The notes beneath the pieces are model-generated. The model had not been told where the DNA came from and made no database searches. It saw nothing but the letters and a program-made list of their open reading frames with translations. From NCBI GenBank assembly GCA_015832175.1, contig WJXW01000004.1, positions 248,001 to 312,000 on the forward strand: a DNA stretch of 64,000 bases, given 5' to 3'. Below are positions 1 through 12,003 of this stretch, in pieces. Source of the DNA: Paraphaeosphaeria minitans. Lineage: Eukaryota > Ascomycota > Dothideomycetes > Pleosporales > Didymosphaeriaceae. Position numbers and translations under genes: made by a program. Numbering within the stretch: position 1 is the first letter of the stretch; every line of letters begins with the position of its first letter.

Positions 1-2639
1 CTATACATTAACTACTAATAACTTAATAATATAATAATAAAGAACTAATATCTACTACTAAACATTATAGAGTTACGAGATTAATTATCTTAAGCCAAGA
101 TATTTATAACGATAGATCTAAGAGACAGTTACCACCTTATACAAATTAAAAAAGGTAAAGAATAGAAAACAGCGTTTTAATTACGCTATAGACTATTTAA
201 GTATAAGGTTATACTATTTAGACTTACAAATGCACTAGCAGCTTTTATAGCACTTATTAATAATATACTCTGTAAACATCTAGACATATTTGTTATCGCG
301 TATATAGACAATATTCTTGTTTTTTCTAAAAATAAATTAGACCACACTAAGCATATACAAATAGTACTAGAAGCACTAAACAAAGTATGCCTTTATATTA
401 AACTTAAGAAATATAAGTTTAACGTTAAATAACTTAAATTCCTAGGACATATTATTACTATAGAAGGAATTAAGATAGTACTAAGTAAAATTAAATACAT
501 TAAGAACTAGCTAATACTAAAGACAGCTAAGAATATTTAAGAATTCTTAGAATTCTATAGATTTAACTAACAATTTATCTAAGATTACGCAAAGGTTATA
601 ATACCTTTAATAAATCTTATAAAGAAGGATGTACCCTTTAAATAGATAGATAAGTGCGGAATATTATTCTAACTCCTTAAGACAGTATATATTATAGAAC
701 CTATCTTTATTTATTTTAGAAGTAATGAACTACTATGCTTTAAAATAGACGCTAGCGATCTTACGCTAGGCGCCTACGCTAAATAAGAACATAATAGTAA
801 ATAGTACCTAATTACTTATTACTTATGTAAATTTAATAACGCTAAAACATAATACAACATATATAATAAAGAAGTCTACGCTATTATTAAAGCCTTAAAG
901 CACTAGAGGGTTTACGCGCTTAGTTACTTAACGCTAGAAATCTATACAGATTATAAGAACCTTCTAAGATTCACAATAATAAAAGAACTTACACTATAAT
1001 AATAAAAATAGTCGCAAACTACAGGATAGTATAAGTTTAGAATTATTTATGTAGCTAGAAAAGAAAATAGCAGAGCAGACGCTCTTAGCTAACAAAGTGA
1101 TTTAGTAGGAGAAAAAGTAAAAACTTTCTTTACAATCTTTTACAAAGCTAAAGATAGATCTCTAGAGCTAATAGTAGAACTAAATTAACTTTTAGTAATT
1201 AACTAAGAAGTTCTAGAATATCTACAGACTAAGATTATCTAACAATACCACAATAATCCTATATACAGACACCTAGGCATTATAAAGACAATAGAACTTA
1301 TCTAAAGGAATTACACTTTTAAAGGAATTAAGGAAGCTATAATAACTTATATCTATAAATGTGTAGAATACTAAAAAAACAAACATAGCACACATCTTAA
1401 ATATAGAGAGATGTAAGTAATTAGAATACTAACAGCACTATAGGAAGACATCGCTATAGATTTTGTCACAGGAATTCTAAACTCTAAAGATCTAATAACA
1501 GGAATTAAATACAATAGTATACTAGTAATAGTCTACTAACTAACTAAGTATATTAAGCTTATTCTATACCTTAAAAGAATAATAGCAAAAGAACTTACTT
1601 TTCTTATCCTAGATAGACTAATTAGACACTATAGAATCCTAAAAACAATTATTAGCGATAGAAACAAGCTCTTTACATTAAATTATTAAATAACGCTTAT
1701 AGCACTACTTAGAACAAAATAAAAGCTATTAACAGCTTACTATCTACAAACAGACAGATAGATAGAACGTATAAACTAAACTATAGAAACGTACCTACGT
1801 ATCTACTATAATAGTTAAAAGAATAACTAGATTTTATTACTACCTATAGCACAGTTAGCCTATAATAACAAAGTATTAGTAGCATTAGGACATACACTGT
1901 TCTATGTAAACTATAGAAGACACCTACATCTCTTTAATTAATAATTTCCTACAATAATTAAAGCAAAAGAAGCTATAGATATAGTAGAAAATATAAAGAA
2001 AATACACTAATAACTCTAAGAGAATCTTAAGAAAGCTTAGCAGTAATTAATTTTATATTAAAATTAAAAATAAAAAATAGCACCTTAGCTAAAGAAGGGG
2101 CATAAAGTATATCTACTTACAAAGAACCTTTAAACTTAAAAGAAAAAACATAAGAAACTAGATTATGTTAAGGTTAGACTATTTTACATTTCTAAGTAAA
2201 TATTACTAGTAAACTACAAGTTGGAACTACCGCTAGATGTAAAGATACACCTAGTATTTCATGTATTACTACTGGAACTAGTAGACCCTAAAACACTAGT
2301 TAAAACCACCTTCTGTTACTAAGCTTAGGAAGAAACTAAGTTTAAAGTAGAATAAATCCTATAAGTACGTAACGCGTACGCAGACACTAAAGAATACCTT
2401 ATTAAATAGAAAGGGTATTTGTCTAGTAAAAATATATAAGAACCTAAAGAAAACCTATCTAACTATTAACAACAGATAAACAACTTCTATAATTAAACGC
2501 CAGAAATTATAAAGAGATAACTAGGACGCACCTAGGAATTACTACTAGCATAAGGGCTAGCCTATAAAATAGACTAGTTAATTACCTTAGCGCCTAACAG
2601 CGCGTTAGGATTTATTAACGTAGTAGCCTACACTAACTC

Positions 2640-3062
2640 CTCTTACACCTTAAGCGCTTCTAACTTGTCTATAGTACTTATACTATAATTAAATAATTCT
2701 TATTTTTTCTAATGTAATTTCTTTTACTAATTATGTAAACGCACTATCTTCTCTTACGCCTAATAGGCGCGAAAGAGAGCTACTTTAGCTAGCTTTTCTT
2801 TAATATAAAGCTTTACCTCTTTTTTAGCCTCTAACTTCTCTAACCTCTTTATTTTAGTATTTATTTTTAAATAATCTAGTAAAGGGATCTCTTTAGGCTT
2901 ACACTTCTAGTTTCTCTACCTAATATAGTTAGTACACTAAAAGTATAAAGAAGAAAGATAATAAGCGTATTTCTTCTTAGTGCAGTATAAATAGGCAACT
3001 ATTATAAAAACGCAGTTTTTCTTAAGATAATTAGCTTAACTATAGCAATATTAAATAGAACA
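2640..3062 (-). pseudogene. Antisense Cys-rich/coiled-coil ORF of element A (degenerate)
   Basis: On the strand opposite to element A, between its chromodomain and 3' LTR, one frame reads through a cysteine-containing stretch (CVFI, then YCTKKK, then CTNY, then KCKPKE). A Lys/Glu/Leu-rich segment of about 70 residues follows, beginning LEKLEAKKEVKL, which looks like coiled coil. TAG stops fall where Trp or Gln would be expected, and several Tyr codons sit where Cys would complete CxxC pairs (TGT to TAT), as RIP would cause. A similar layout occurs at the same place and in the same antisense orientation in elements B and C. I do not assign a function. Confidence 0.5.
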
Positions 3063-3122
3063 AGATAATAACTTTATAGGTAGTTAACTTATAAGGACAT
3101 TAAGCTTAGAGGGGGAGAATAA

Positions 3123-3578
3123 TATTAGAATCTAGCTGCGCGTAAGTAGTAGGGCGTAAGCTTATTAGACTACTAGTCTACTAGAGTTAGCTAACTAAGT
3201 AGTTAGATAATAAGTTATAGGTTCTAAGGGTCCTAAGGACCGCACAGGCCTCGCCTGTATAGGAACTCTAGGACGTGTGGGACTCGCCCGCACGGAACTC
3301 TAGGATATATAGGACTCTAGGACATATAGGACTCTAGGATATATAGGATTCTAGGAAGTGTGGGACTACTTAGTATATAGGAACGCGAGAATAGGCTTCT
3401 TATACTTATATTTAATCTGTTTATTAATTTATTATTTAGATTCTAGTAGACTAAATTGTTAACTTATTACACTTTACAAGATACTATTATATTAATAAGA
3501 CTTTCCACCTTCTGTAAGTACTCCTGCCTAAGAACTAACCTTAACCCTTTAGGACTAGCTACCCTCTTGGATTTAACA
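3123..3578 (+). repeat. 3' LTR of element A (456 bp)
   Basis: It starts TATTA (RIP form of TGTTA) and ends TAACA, the terminal inverted pair used by elements B and C. The right half, from about 3,378, matches the B and C LTRs, including the GACTAGCTACCCTCTTGGAT stretch near the end. The left half (U3) is unique and contains a short tandem array at 3,262-3,370 built on GGACTCTAGGATATATA. The 5' copy is outside the window. Confidence 0.8.
3262..3370 (+). repeat. Short tandem array inside the U3 of element A
   Basis: About five imperfect copies of a 17-20 bp unit related to GGACTCTAGGATATATA lie end to end, with GC-rich variants (GGACGTGTGGGACTCG) on the left. Position in U3 suggests promoter/enhancer repeats of the element; this is inference. 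Confidence 0.7.
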
Positions 3579-6500
3579 TAGGGTAACCCTATAGCGAGTG
3601 TACTTCCCCTATAAGTATACCTTTTACACGTTTTCTAAATCCTTATTACTTATCTTATAGTTAGAAAGTAGTAGAGTATCTAACTTAAGGAAAGAGACTA
3701 TTCTTTTCCTATTTATAGAGGTAACCCTATATAAGCATTAGCCTATTAGGGTGAACTCTATAGCTAACTAAGTAGCTATTACAAAGGGGGTGCCTAGGAT
3801 AATAGGCCTCCTAATGTTTCTTATAATCTTAAAATAAGTAGGAATTATAATTAGCTTAACCTTAAGTAGTACACTATAGGCAGTTCTTATATACTTATTT
3901 AAATCTCTACTAGCTCCTACTATACCTAATTGTTCTTTAGCAGGTAAGTAGCTCTAATTTTAGTCCTAGATTATAATATTAAGTGCCCTTATAGTAGTAT
4001 ACCTTATAACATTTAGTTCTAATCCTAAGTTAAGCAGAACTTTACAGTGGCTTCTAAGAATAGTAATAAAATAGGTAAAGAGTTTTGCTAGAATACTTTA
4101 AACTCCTATCTATTCTTCTAGCTTAGTGCAACTTTAGAGGTTAACCTTATTAGCTTCTTTCTAATATTTATCCTATACCTCTCTAATACTGTATTAGGTA
4201 CTTCGTGCAGCGTTTCCTTATATAATCTAGTGCAGCCTAGGGCGCAACTTCTCTATTATTACTTCTAATAGGATAGTAGGTTCTTAAGGGTAGTCCTAAC
4301 TTCGTTTTTCTATTAAAACTTATCTTTATTGTGTCCCTATAAAGACATTCCCTAATTTGCTCCTATCTAATTAGTTATTAGGCTCTTTTTCCTTTTTAGA
4401 GAGTAGTTACTAGGCCTTTAAATATAGTTTATCTTAAGAAAATATTAATCTAACTATAATACCTCTTACCTCTTAGGTTAGTGCTGCTATTAGGATAGAA
4501 TTAGTATTTAGGGTATTAATAAGTGCGACTAGCTCTTTATCTAATAGAGGAGTAGAGGCTATTTAAGCACCTTTCTTTCTACTAGTAGCCTTAGCTTCTA
4601 GTACAGCTTAAATAATACTCTTTTCTATTATTTAAGCAGGTTTAGAAGCTCTTTAGTTTACTTCTATAACTATTACTTATAGCACTAATTTATTATTATT
4701 AATTACTAGCAAAGGAGATTCTAGGCAGAATTCTCTAATCTATAGCTAGAGATTAATCCTAACTCTTCTTTCCTAAAAGTTTCTTGTTTAAGCCACTAAC
4801 ACTAGCTTACTTACTCTAGCCCCTATAACCCTTTTAATACTTAGTTAGTTCTGTTATTCTTATAAGCTCTTTTCTACTGCCCTAGTCCTAGTAGGATTTA
4901 CTTCCTTAGATAGGTAGGAGACCTCTAATAAAGTAGCGTAGAAGGCTTTAGCCCTTTTTATTACTTTTATCTCTAGCTCCTAGTCTCCCTACTTACTACT
5001 TATTAACCTAAAATGCGATTAGCCTAATTTATATTTAAAATAGGTAGAGGCTTTCTTACCCTCCAGATCTAGGACCTAGCTAAAATTCTTCTCTAAATCC
5101 TTATTAGTGACGTTAAAATACTATTTAATCTCTCTAAGTAGGTACTAGAGCTGTGCATCTCTCTAGAAGTAGGGTATAGGCCCCCTGAATTTCTCTATCT
5201 AAAGGTGTTTTAGGCTATAGTAGAAGTTAAAAAACTAGCTATTAGTGTTGAAGATTTTATAGTACTAACCTCTTTTAATAAGGCCTTAGCGCTAGGGGTA
5301 GTCCTTTATAATATGCCTAGTCTCTCTATAGGTTCTATAAGCCTAGGCTTAATATTCCTAATTGCGAATTACCTAAGTACCTATACTAGGGTTTATAATA
5401 GGGTTGTAGGAGCTCTTAAATAACCTATTATGGCGTTCTATATAAAGGGTTAGCCCTATAAACTTATTAAAAGTGTATTAGTTATTAGCTAGCTTATTAA
5501 GAATAAGACTAGTAGTAGTAGGTATAGAAGCCTTCTATTACTTATATTCTTTTATAGTAAAGGTAAGTCCTTTTATTTTTGCGATAACCTTTTAGACTTA
5601 CGCATCTACTTCTTCCTTATAATCTTTATTTTCTCCTATTCTTGTTTCCTCTTATACCTTAAAGAACTTCCTAAGTAGTAGGATAAGTAGAATTACTAAC
5701 AAAGTAGCTTTAAAATAAGCTAGATTTATAGTAACCTATCTCTCCTTCTACTACACAGCCCTAATTACCTTATCCTAGTCTCTGCACCAGCAAAGGAAAT
5801 TGTATATTTCTTGCACCTAATAGGTGTTTATATTACCTCTTTTTAAGTAACTCTCTATTAGCATTCTATACATAACTATAGTCTTGTTGTTTTAGCTAAG
5901 ACCTCTAAAGAAAAGAGTCCCTACTTCTATTTATATAATCTGTAATTAGGTAAGGATAGCTTAAGTATAGCTGTTAAACTTATAGAAGTAGTTATTTATT
6001 ATAATAGGCTACTAGCTTACTTTATTAAGCTAGCTCTTAAGGTAGGCTCTAGTTAATTTTTAGTATTCTAAGTCTATTAATAAGTACTTAGAGTAAAGTA
6101 TTTTCTAGAAGTTTTTTTAGTTAACTAAAGCGCTTCTATAGGCTAGCAGTTTTATAATATCCCTTTAGTAGGTGCCTAAGTAGAAGTAAGGTAGCTTTTG
6201 TTTCTTAAGCTCCTTACTCTACTCTATTCTTTCTACTTAAAAGTTATAGTCCTCTAAGAAGGCGGTAATATTAATACTACTAAAGCTTAGTATATTACTA
6301 TTATTTAGGCTTAGAGTAAACTAAGCTATGTTTCTCTTTTAGAAGAAGCCTTCTATTCCTAGTCCTCTATCCTTAAACTGTTTTCTTTTATTTATGTCTT
6401 CTAAAAAGTAATTAGTAATGCCCTAGCTTATCTAGCTAGTGCTACTCTTAGTAGAGGTAGTTAGATAAATAGGGTTATTATAAAACCTATATAAATCTAT

Positions 6501-7200
6501 TTTATCTTTTTTTTTATTTTTCTTCTATTGTCTGCTTATTCTTATATTAGTTTTCTATTAGCGATTTGGCTTTAGGTATGCGGATAATAATCTCGCTTAA
6601 TAGAATTCTACTACTAATACTTTACTTCCCTTTTTGTCCCTAACTTAATTGTTGCTTAGACTAGAATTGTTTAGGGTCTATTACATTCGCTCTTTCTAGG
6701 AGTCTAGTGGCTACTTAAAGGTTCTCTAGTCTATTGCTCTTTCTACCTAATAGCTGCTTAAAAGTCTATTAGTCTATTGTTGTTTTGTTCCTAGGTAACT
6801 AATAACTACTTAAAAGTCTATATAGTCTGTACTAGCACTAGATAGCTGCTCGAAAGTCTATTAGTCTATTGTTATTTTATTTCTAGGTAATTAGTGACTA
6901 CTCAAAAGTCCATTAATCTGTCTGTCTAGGCGACTAATAACTACTTAAAAGTCCATATAGTCTGTCTGTCTATATACCTAATAGCTACTTGAAAGTCTAT
7001 TAGTCTGTCGTTGTTTTATTTCTAGGTAATTAGTGACTACTTAAAAGTCTATTAATCTGTCTATCTAGGCGACTAATAACTACTTAAAAGTCCATATAGT
7101 CTATCTGTTTTTATACCTAATAGCTACTTAAAAGTCTATTAGTCTTATTACTCTGTTTCTAGCTATTTAGCAGCTACTTAAAAGTTTACTAAATAGCTTC
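3579..7200 (-). mobile_element. Element F: unidentified gag-like retroelement relic
   Basis: On the minus strand, from about 6,540 down to about 4,850, a long frame can be followed through TAA/TAG stops with few shifts. It holds coherent protein-like stretches: FLEDYNF with a later LPYFYLGTY and RDIIKLL (about 6,150-6,300), then FFNFYYSLKHL and IEKFRGPIPYF (about 5,170-5,240), and KAFYATLLEVSYLSKEVNP (about 4,900-4,960). The FLEDY...LPYF layout resembles gag-type proteins of fungal LTR elements, but I cannot name the family. No reverse transcriptase is visible; the pol part may lie left of element A, whose 3' LTR ends exactly where this relic begins. LTRs were not found. The minisatellite at 6,700-7,195 sits at its upstream end. 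Confidence 0.45.
6700..7195. repeat. Minisatellite with two-level periodicity
   Basis: The core CTACTTAAAAGTCTATTAGT recurs about ten times at roughly 40-58 bp spacing. A higher-order unit of about 138 bp is also present: the segments starting near 6,838 and 6,976 align along their length and differ mainly by transitions. It lies just upstream of the gag-like frame of element F on the minus strand, so it could be 5' untranslated or N-terminal coding sequence. Confidence 0.8.
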
Positions 7201-7610
7201 TATTAGTTCTCTAAATACTTGTCGCTATACTTCTCTATATCCTTTTAAAAGCAGCCCTATATCCCTTACCAAAATTATTATATTGTAGGTGCGTTTGCCT
7301 TAAGTAAGGAATATAAAAGAATAAGTTAAGTTCTCCTATCTAAAATCTATTATATAAATCCAACTACTCTAATTGTCTATTAGGTCTCTTCCTGTCTTGT
7401 CTAGTTCGCGCTCTCTTTTTCCTGTTCCCTAATTAGCTATCTTAAACAATAGCTAATTGGCCCTATGTTTCTCCAATTCTCTATTATAGGCCAACCTTTA
7501 CACTACAATATCTTTAATAATAATTAATACTAATTAGCACTAATAGGCAGCAATTAGTATTAGTTAGCACTAATTAGTACAAATTAGTACTAATCGTCGC
7601 AAATTATAAT
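7200..7610. other. AT-rich spacer with a decamer-like repeat island
   Basis: There is no recognisable gene. The right end (about 7,525-7,600) is an island of TTAGTACTAA/TTAGCACTAA-like words repeated every 10-12 bp. It is the first of six such islands up to about 9,215. Confidence 0.6.
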
Positions 7611-7899
7611 AGCTCTACCTAAGAAGCGCTCTCTTTATAACTATTATATTAATACGATTAAAACTAATAGACTTTGTACTAAAATACTATGTGTTAGATA
7701 TATTAGAATTATAGTAGAGTATAGTGTCCTAGAATTAGACACTATATACGTAATAAACCTAAATAATAACAAATAGGAATTATTACAATTTAAAGGTTAC
7801 TACTATAAAGAGTGTAGTAATTATTTAACTAAGGACACCTTATACTTTATAGTAAGTTACTTTCTAGCGTTATTTAGCGCTATTTAGCACTATTAGGTA

Positions 7900-9050
7900 C
7901 TAATAGGCGTATATAGCCCCTATTTAAGGTACTTAGACTCCTTAAGACCCTTAAAGTCTATCTTAAGTCTATTCTAGGAATAGACATCTAAGCCTTAGTC
8001 GCGGTATCTAAGGAAGCTAATACTATAGCCTAAGTGTCCTATAAAGCTGCTAAAGAGAAATATAAGGTCTAGTGTAAGGACCTAAAATATATTACAGCTC
8101 TAGCTAATCTTACTAAAGGCTAATTATAACTTATAGCTAAACCTATTACCCCTTTATTATAGAATAAGGAGAACGCGCTCCTTAAAGTGTAGAAGCTAAA
8201 AATAGACACTAATAAGAGAGTAATAGCTATAATTACACGCATTATAGTAGAGCTAAATAAGTATAGGTACTATTTAGTGCAATTTAGTATAAATTAGCGC
8301 TAATTAGTATATAGGGACTTACGTAGGTACACTAAGAAGTTCTAGGCCTATAATAGGGCCTTTATACTTAAAAACAAGTGCGCTAACTCTAGTGTACTCT
8401 TATATAGTTATTCTTGCTCTAGAAAAGTACTTAAGGCTAAGGCTTATTATATTAAGCGCGAAATAGAGTTAGAAGATAAGGCAATCTCCCTATATAAGGC
8501 TAAAGCTCTAGTATAGATATACTATAGTACTATTTAGAGCAAGTTAGCACTAACTAGCGTAATAGGTCCCTAGCTATCCCCACATAACTATTCTAACTAG
8601 TCTTAATATCTCTTTAGTAGAAACTACCGTAGCTAACACTAAAGCCTAACTAGAAGCTGCTTATAGGGACGCTAAGGTTATATCTACGCTAGCTACTCCC
8701 ACTTTAGCGCGTTGTAGTATAAGAAGGCGCAATCTAGACTTATCTGCTATTTCTAAGCCCCTAGCAAACTTCCTACCTATTAATAGTACTAATATAAAGA
8801 AGTTAGCGTACTTTAATTACTATTTTATAACTTCTTTTTATACTAAGGGCCTAGCAACTTAAAGCAGCTCTAATAAGAGTTATTAAGATTAATTATTTAA
8901 ATAAGAACGCAATACAGCACTATATAGCCTAAATAGGCATAATATAGCACAGTATAGCATAAATTAGCGTAAATAGGAACATAATAGCAGAATTTAGTAA
9001 TAATAGTAATAATCTAGCGTTAGTTAATTTTAAATAGCACATTTGCCTAG
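7900..9050 (+). pseudogene. Unidentified degenerate coding region with repeat islands
   Basis: On the + strand several stretches read coherently, interrupted only by TAA/TAG where Gln or Trp would fit. They include a Lys/Ala-rich segment about 7,960-8,260 (AAKEKYKV and KITDTN-like words), a segment about 8,315-8,520 (KAKAYYIKREIELEDKAISL) and a segment about 8,610-8,890 (TPTLARCSIRRRNLDLSAIS). Between them lie islands of short-period TTAGCGCTAA-like words. No known domain is recognised. It lies in antisense orientation near the 3' side of element E, so it might be a cargo or antisense frame of E, or a separate element. Confidence 0.35.
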
Positions 9051-9499
9051 CTTTTTAGGCTATTGCCCACAAATAGGTAATATTTTAATATAGGTTCCTA
9101 TTTTAGTTAGTCATTAACCCTGTTTTAGGCAATAAGAGGCTTTCTGCCTTATAATAATATAATTTAATCCAGATTGTACCAAATTGTACTAATATATACT
9201 AGATTATACTAGAATTACAATATTACTAATATCATCCTTATCCTTTGCTAATTTTAAAGGGTGTCGTATATATTAATTAGTATTCCTATACCTATTAAAA
9301 CACCCTACCTAACTAGCTAACTATCCACTAAACTCCCTATAGGAGACACGTGGGGTTTTTAAAAGGATAAAAGAGTCTATAGTATCTAATTATAAGTTAA
9401 TATTCGCATATTATACTAAATTAGGACATTTTGTGCTAAGTAGGTCTAACTTAGACTAATATTTTTATATAGGTTCTTAGCGTTCGCTAGTTTTCCCTT

Positions 9500-11998
9500 T
9501 TAAGAGAGGTTGCCTATAACCTCTCTTCTTCGCCTTTAAAAGTATAGTTATTAACCTTCTTAGGGATATCTTAAGCTTTTTCTAGAACTCTTTAAGCGCA
9601 TTTCCGCTAATAAATATAGTAGGTTCCTAAGAGTTTTCTTCTAGATTATATCTACTCTATTTAATAAGGTATTCCTATTATTCTAACTTATTTTGTTATC
9701 TATTAATAATATAGTCTACTTTATACACATTATTGCTATATTAGCGTAATGTGTCTTTAATTAGTAGTTATTAGTAGGGTAGTTTTTTACGCAATTCGTA
9801 TAGTTCTAGTAAGGAAGGATAGAATACTAGATAAACCTTACCTAGTTTAGGTAGGTTTACTTAGTAGGCTGTAGGTAGAGAGCTAATACACTTATTTACT
9901 ACTTTAGGGCCTAGGAATTTCTAGTCTATCTTCTTATTTAGTTGTGTAGACTTTAGATTCCTACTTAAAACCTATACCTTATCACCTTTATTAAGTTATA
10001 AAGGGGTTCTCTTCTTATTAGAAATAGATTTTTAGTACTTCTATATTACCTACAGCTTCTTTCTTACATTTACACGTATTTCTATTAATCTTAACACTAT
10101 TTAGTAGTCCCTTAGGCTTTCCCCACCACCTAGCGGTATATTAGGCTAGATTAGGTTAGAGGGATTATATCTAAAGCACACTTAGTACAGTGTGTACCCT
10201 ATTACTAAATATTTACTATTATTATACGTATATTCTACTAAAGAGATCTATATTACCTAATTGTCTTACTCTAGGGAGCAGAAGATTCGTAAGTATTATT
10301 CTAGTATTTAGTTCTAGCGTTCTGTTTACCTATTAGTCTAAGGGTAAAAAGCTAAGGTCAAAACCCTCCTTAAGTTTAGGTAATAATAGAAAGTATCCTA
10401 GTGTTTTGCTTTTATTACTAGTCCTCTATCTAAGAGAATACTTTCTGGATTACTATAAAGTCTAATAACCTTACAAATCTAAGCCTAAGCTAGGTTAGTG
10501 CTATTCTAATCTATCTAGACTAGTACATAATAAGCTATTTTAGAAAATTAATTAATAATCACTAAGATAGCGTTATATGTTAGTCCTAAAAAGCGACTTA
10601 GGGGTAGATTAGTAATAAAGTCTATTATTACGTGCTGCTATAGACAATCTAGGATAGAAAGCTACTATAAAAAACTATAAGGCTTATGTCTTTTATAGGT
10701 TACCTATTAGCACTACTTATAGTTATAAATATAGTTAGTAACCTCCTTATTTATACTAGTCTAGTAAAACTTCTATTAAACGCGCTTAAGCGTCTAAGTT
10801 ACACTAAAATATCTTAAGAAAGGGCTATTATAGTAGCTCTTAATAGCTTTTATGCACTTTAAAAGAGACTTAAGCTATACTAGGCTAGTTAGTTCTAAGC
10901 TGTAGCCACTTAGACTAGATTACGCTAACTTATTAACTTTATTATTTAATAAGTTTAAATCTTTAGATTTAATAGCCTCTTAGTTCTCTAAGGAGAAGTA
11001 GTTACTAAGACTACCCTTATTTAACCTCTTAAAGTAATAGGTATCTTTATAGGGCCTATTACCCTGTCTTATCTAACTTCTAGAGGGGTTGGTCTCTTAA
11101 TAGGGCTTATTGCCCTATCCTATCTAGTTCCTAAGAATAGGTAGAGATAGTAGAGACTAGAGCGTATCCGCCTTGCCTTTCTAATAATAGATTAGCTAAA
11201 GGCTTAATAAAGGCTTTATTATTCTTCTACTTAGCATCCTAGGTGCCAAGTATATAGTCTAGGCGCCTTAATAGGCTATCTACCGGATTTATTAATCCTG
11301 CCCTATAAGTTATAATAAAGTTATACTTACTTAGGGTAAGGTATAACTAGACGTAACGTAATATAAGCGTCTTAGTCTCTATAAACTATTAAAGGTTATA
11401 ATAATCTATTAAAACTTTAAAGTGTTAACCTTAAAGGTATTAACGCTAGTGTTTAACTAACTTAATAATAGCAAGGAGTTTCTTATTATAAGTATTATAG
11501 TAGTACTACGTAGTGCTTAATTTCCTTAAGAAGAAGTTAATTAGTTACTATAAGCCTAGCTTATCGCCTTTAGGCATAAGTTGGCTACAAATAGCACTAA
11601 TTACTCTACCTAAGGTGTTAGTCTTAAAACGTGTTTATTGTTTATACTTAAAGTGCACTAGTATAGGCATTTTAAAGAATACGTCTTTTAGCGTCTAGAA
11701 GGCTTTAGTGCCTTCTAGCCTAATATTTAGGGCCACGCTCTCCTCCTTTCACATTACTAGCTCTTACCTAGCGCTATCTAGCGCTTTCTTAGTTAAACTA
11801 GTAAGAGGTAGCGCTATTTAGAAGAAATTAGTAATAAACTATCTATAATAGTTTATAAAGCTAATAAAGACGCGTATATTACGCATATAGATTAGTTTTA
11901 GCCATAATTATATTATATTAACCTAATCTAGGTTAATCGTAAGTTTTTGTAGAGAAATAACAAACCTAAAGTACTCTATAGTAGTAGTATACTATTTA
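9500..11998 (-). mobile_element. Element E, 3' part: second chromodomain gypsy family
   Basis: Reading minus from 11,998 leftward continues the reverse transcriptase whose first part lies at 21,807-22,340; the two are separated by the insertion of element B. The C-terminal end shows a chromodomain at about 9,570-9,690 (EYLIK, stop, then EENS, stop, EPTIFISGNALKEF), so this is also a chromovirus. RNase H and integrase should lie in between and the spacing fits, but I did not place their motifs individually. The sequence differs clearly from A/B/C, so it is a separate family. Its LTR limits could not be defined. All frames are destroyed by TAA/TAG codons. Confidence 0.75.
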
Positions 11999-12003
11999 CA
12001 CTT
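11999..12003. repeat. Target-site duplication CACTT, left side of element B
   Basis: The five bases next to the left LTR of B are CACTT, identical to 21,802-21,806 after the right LTR. This fixes B's limits and shows it inserted into element E. Confidence 0.9.

Larger units (their letters stand above)
1..3578 (+). mobile_element. Element A: 3' part of a degenerate chromodomain Ty3/gypsy retrotransposon
   Basis: The 5' part lies outside the window. Reading + with stops ignored gives, in order: reverse transcriptase from base 1 (catalytic box degraded to YIDN near 300-315, then ILVFS), RNase H about 700-1,090, integrase about 1,200-1,960, and a C-terminal chromodomain about 2,338-2,492 (EYLIK, stop, KGY). 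A purine-rich tract at about 3,108-3,118 precedes the 3' LTR at 3,123-3,578. The order RT-RH-IN-chromodomain is that of chromoviruses (Ty3/gypsy). It is inactive: dozens of TAA/TAG codons interrupt every domain. RT and integrase closely resemble elements B and C, but the LTR U3 differs. Confidence 0.9.

Noticed and set aside
186..383. Minus-strand 65-codon frame in element A, and the similar one at 27,986-28,168
   Set aside because: Both are antisense shadows of the + strand reverse transcriptase core, created by its conserved codons.
7525..9215. CRISPR-like array
   Set aside because: Islands are made of very short degenerate words without constant repeats and spacers, and the DNA is eukaryotic.
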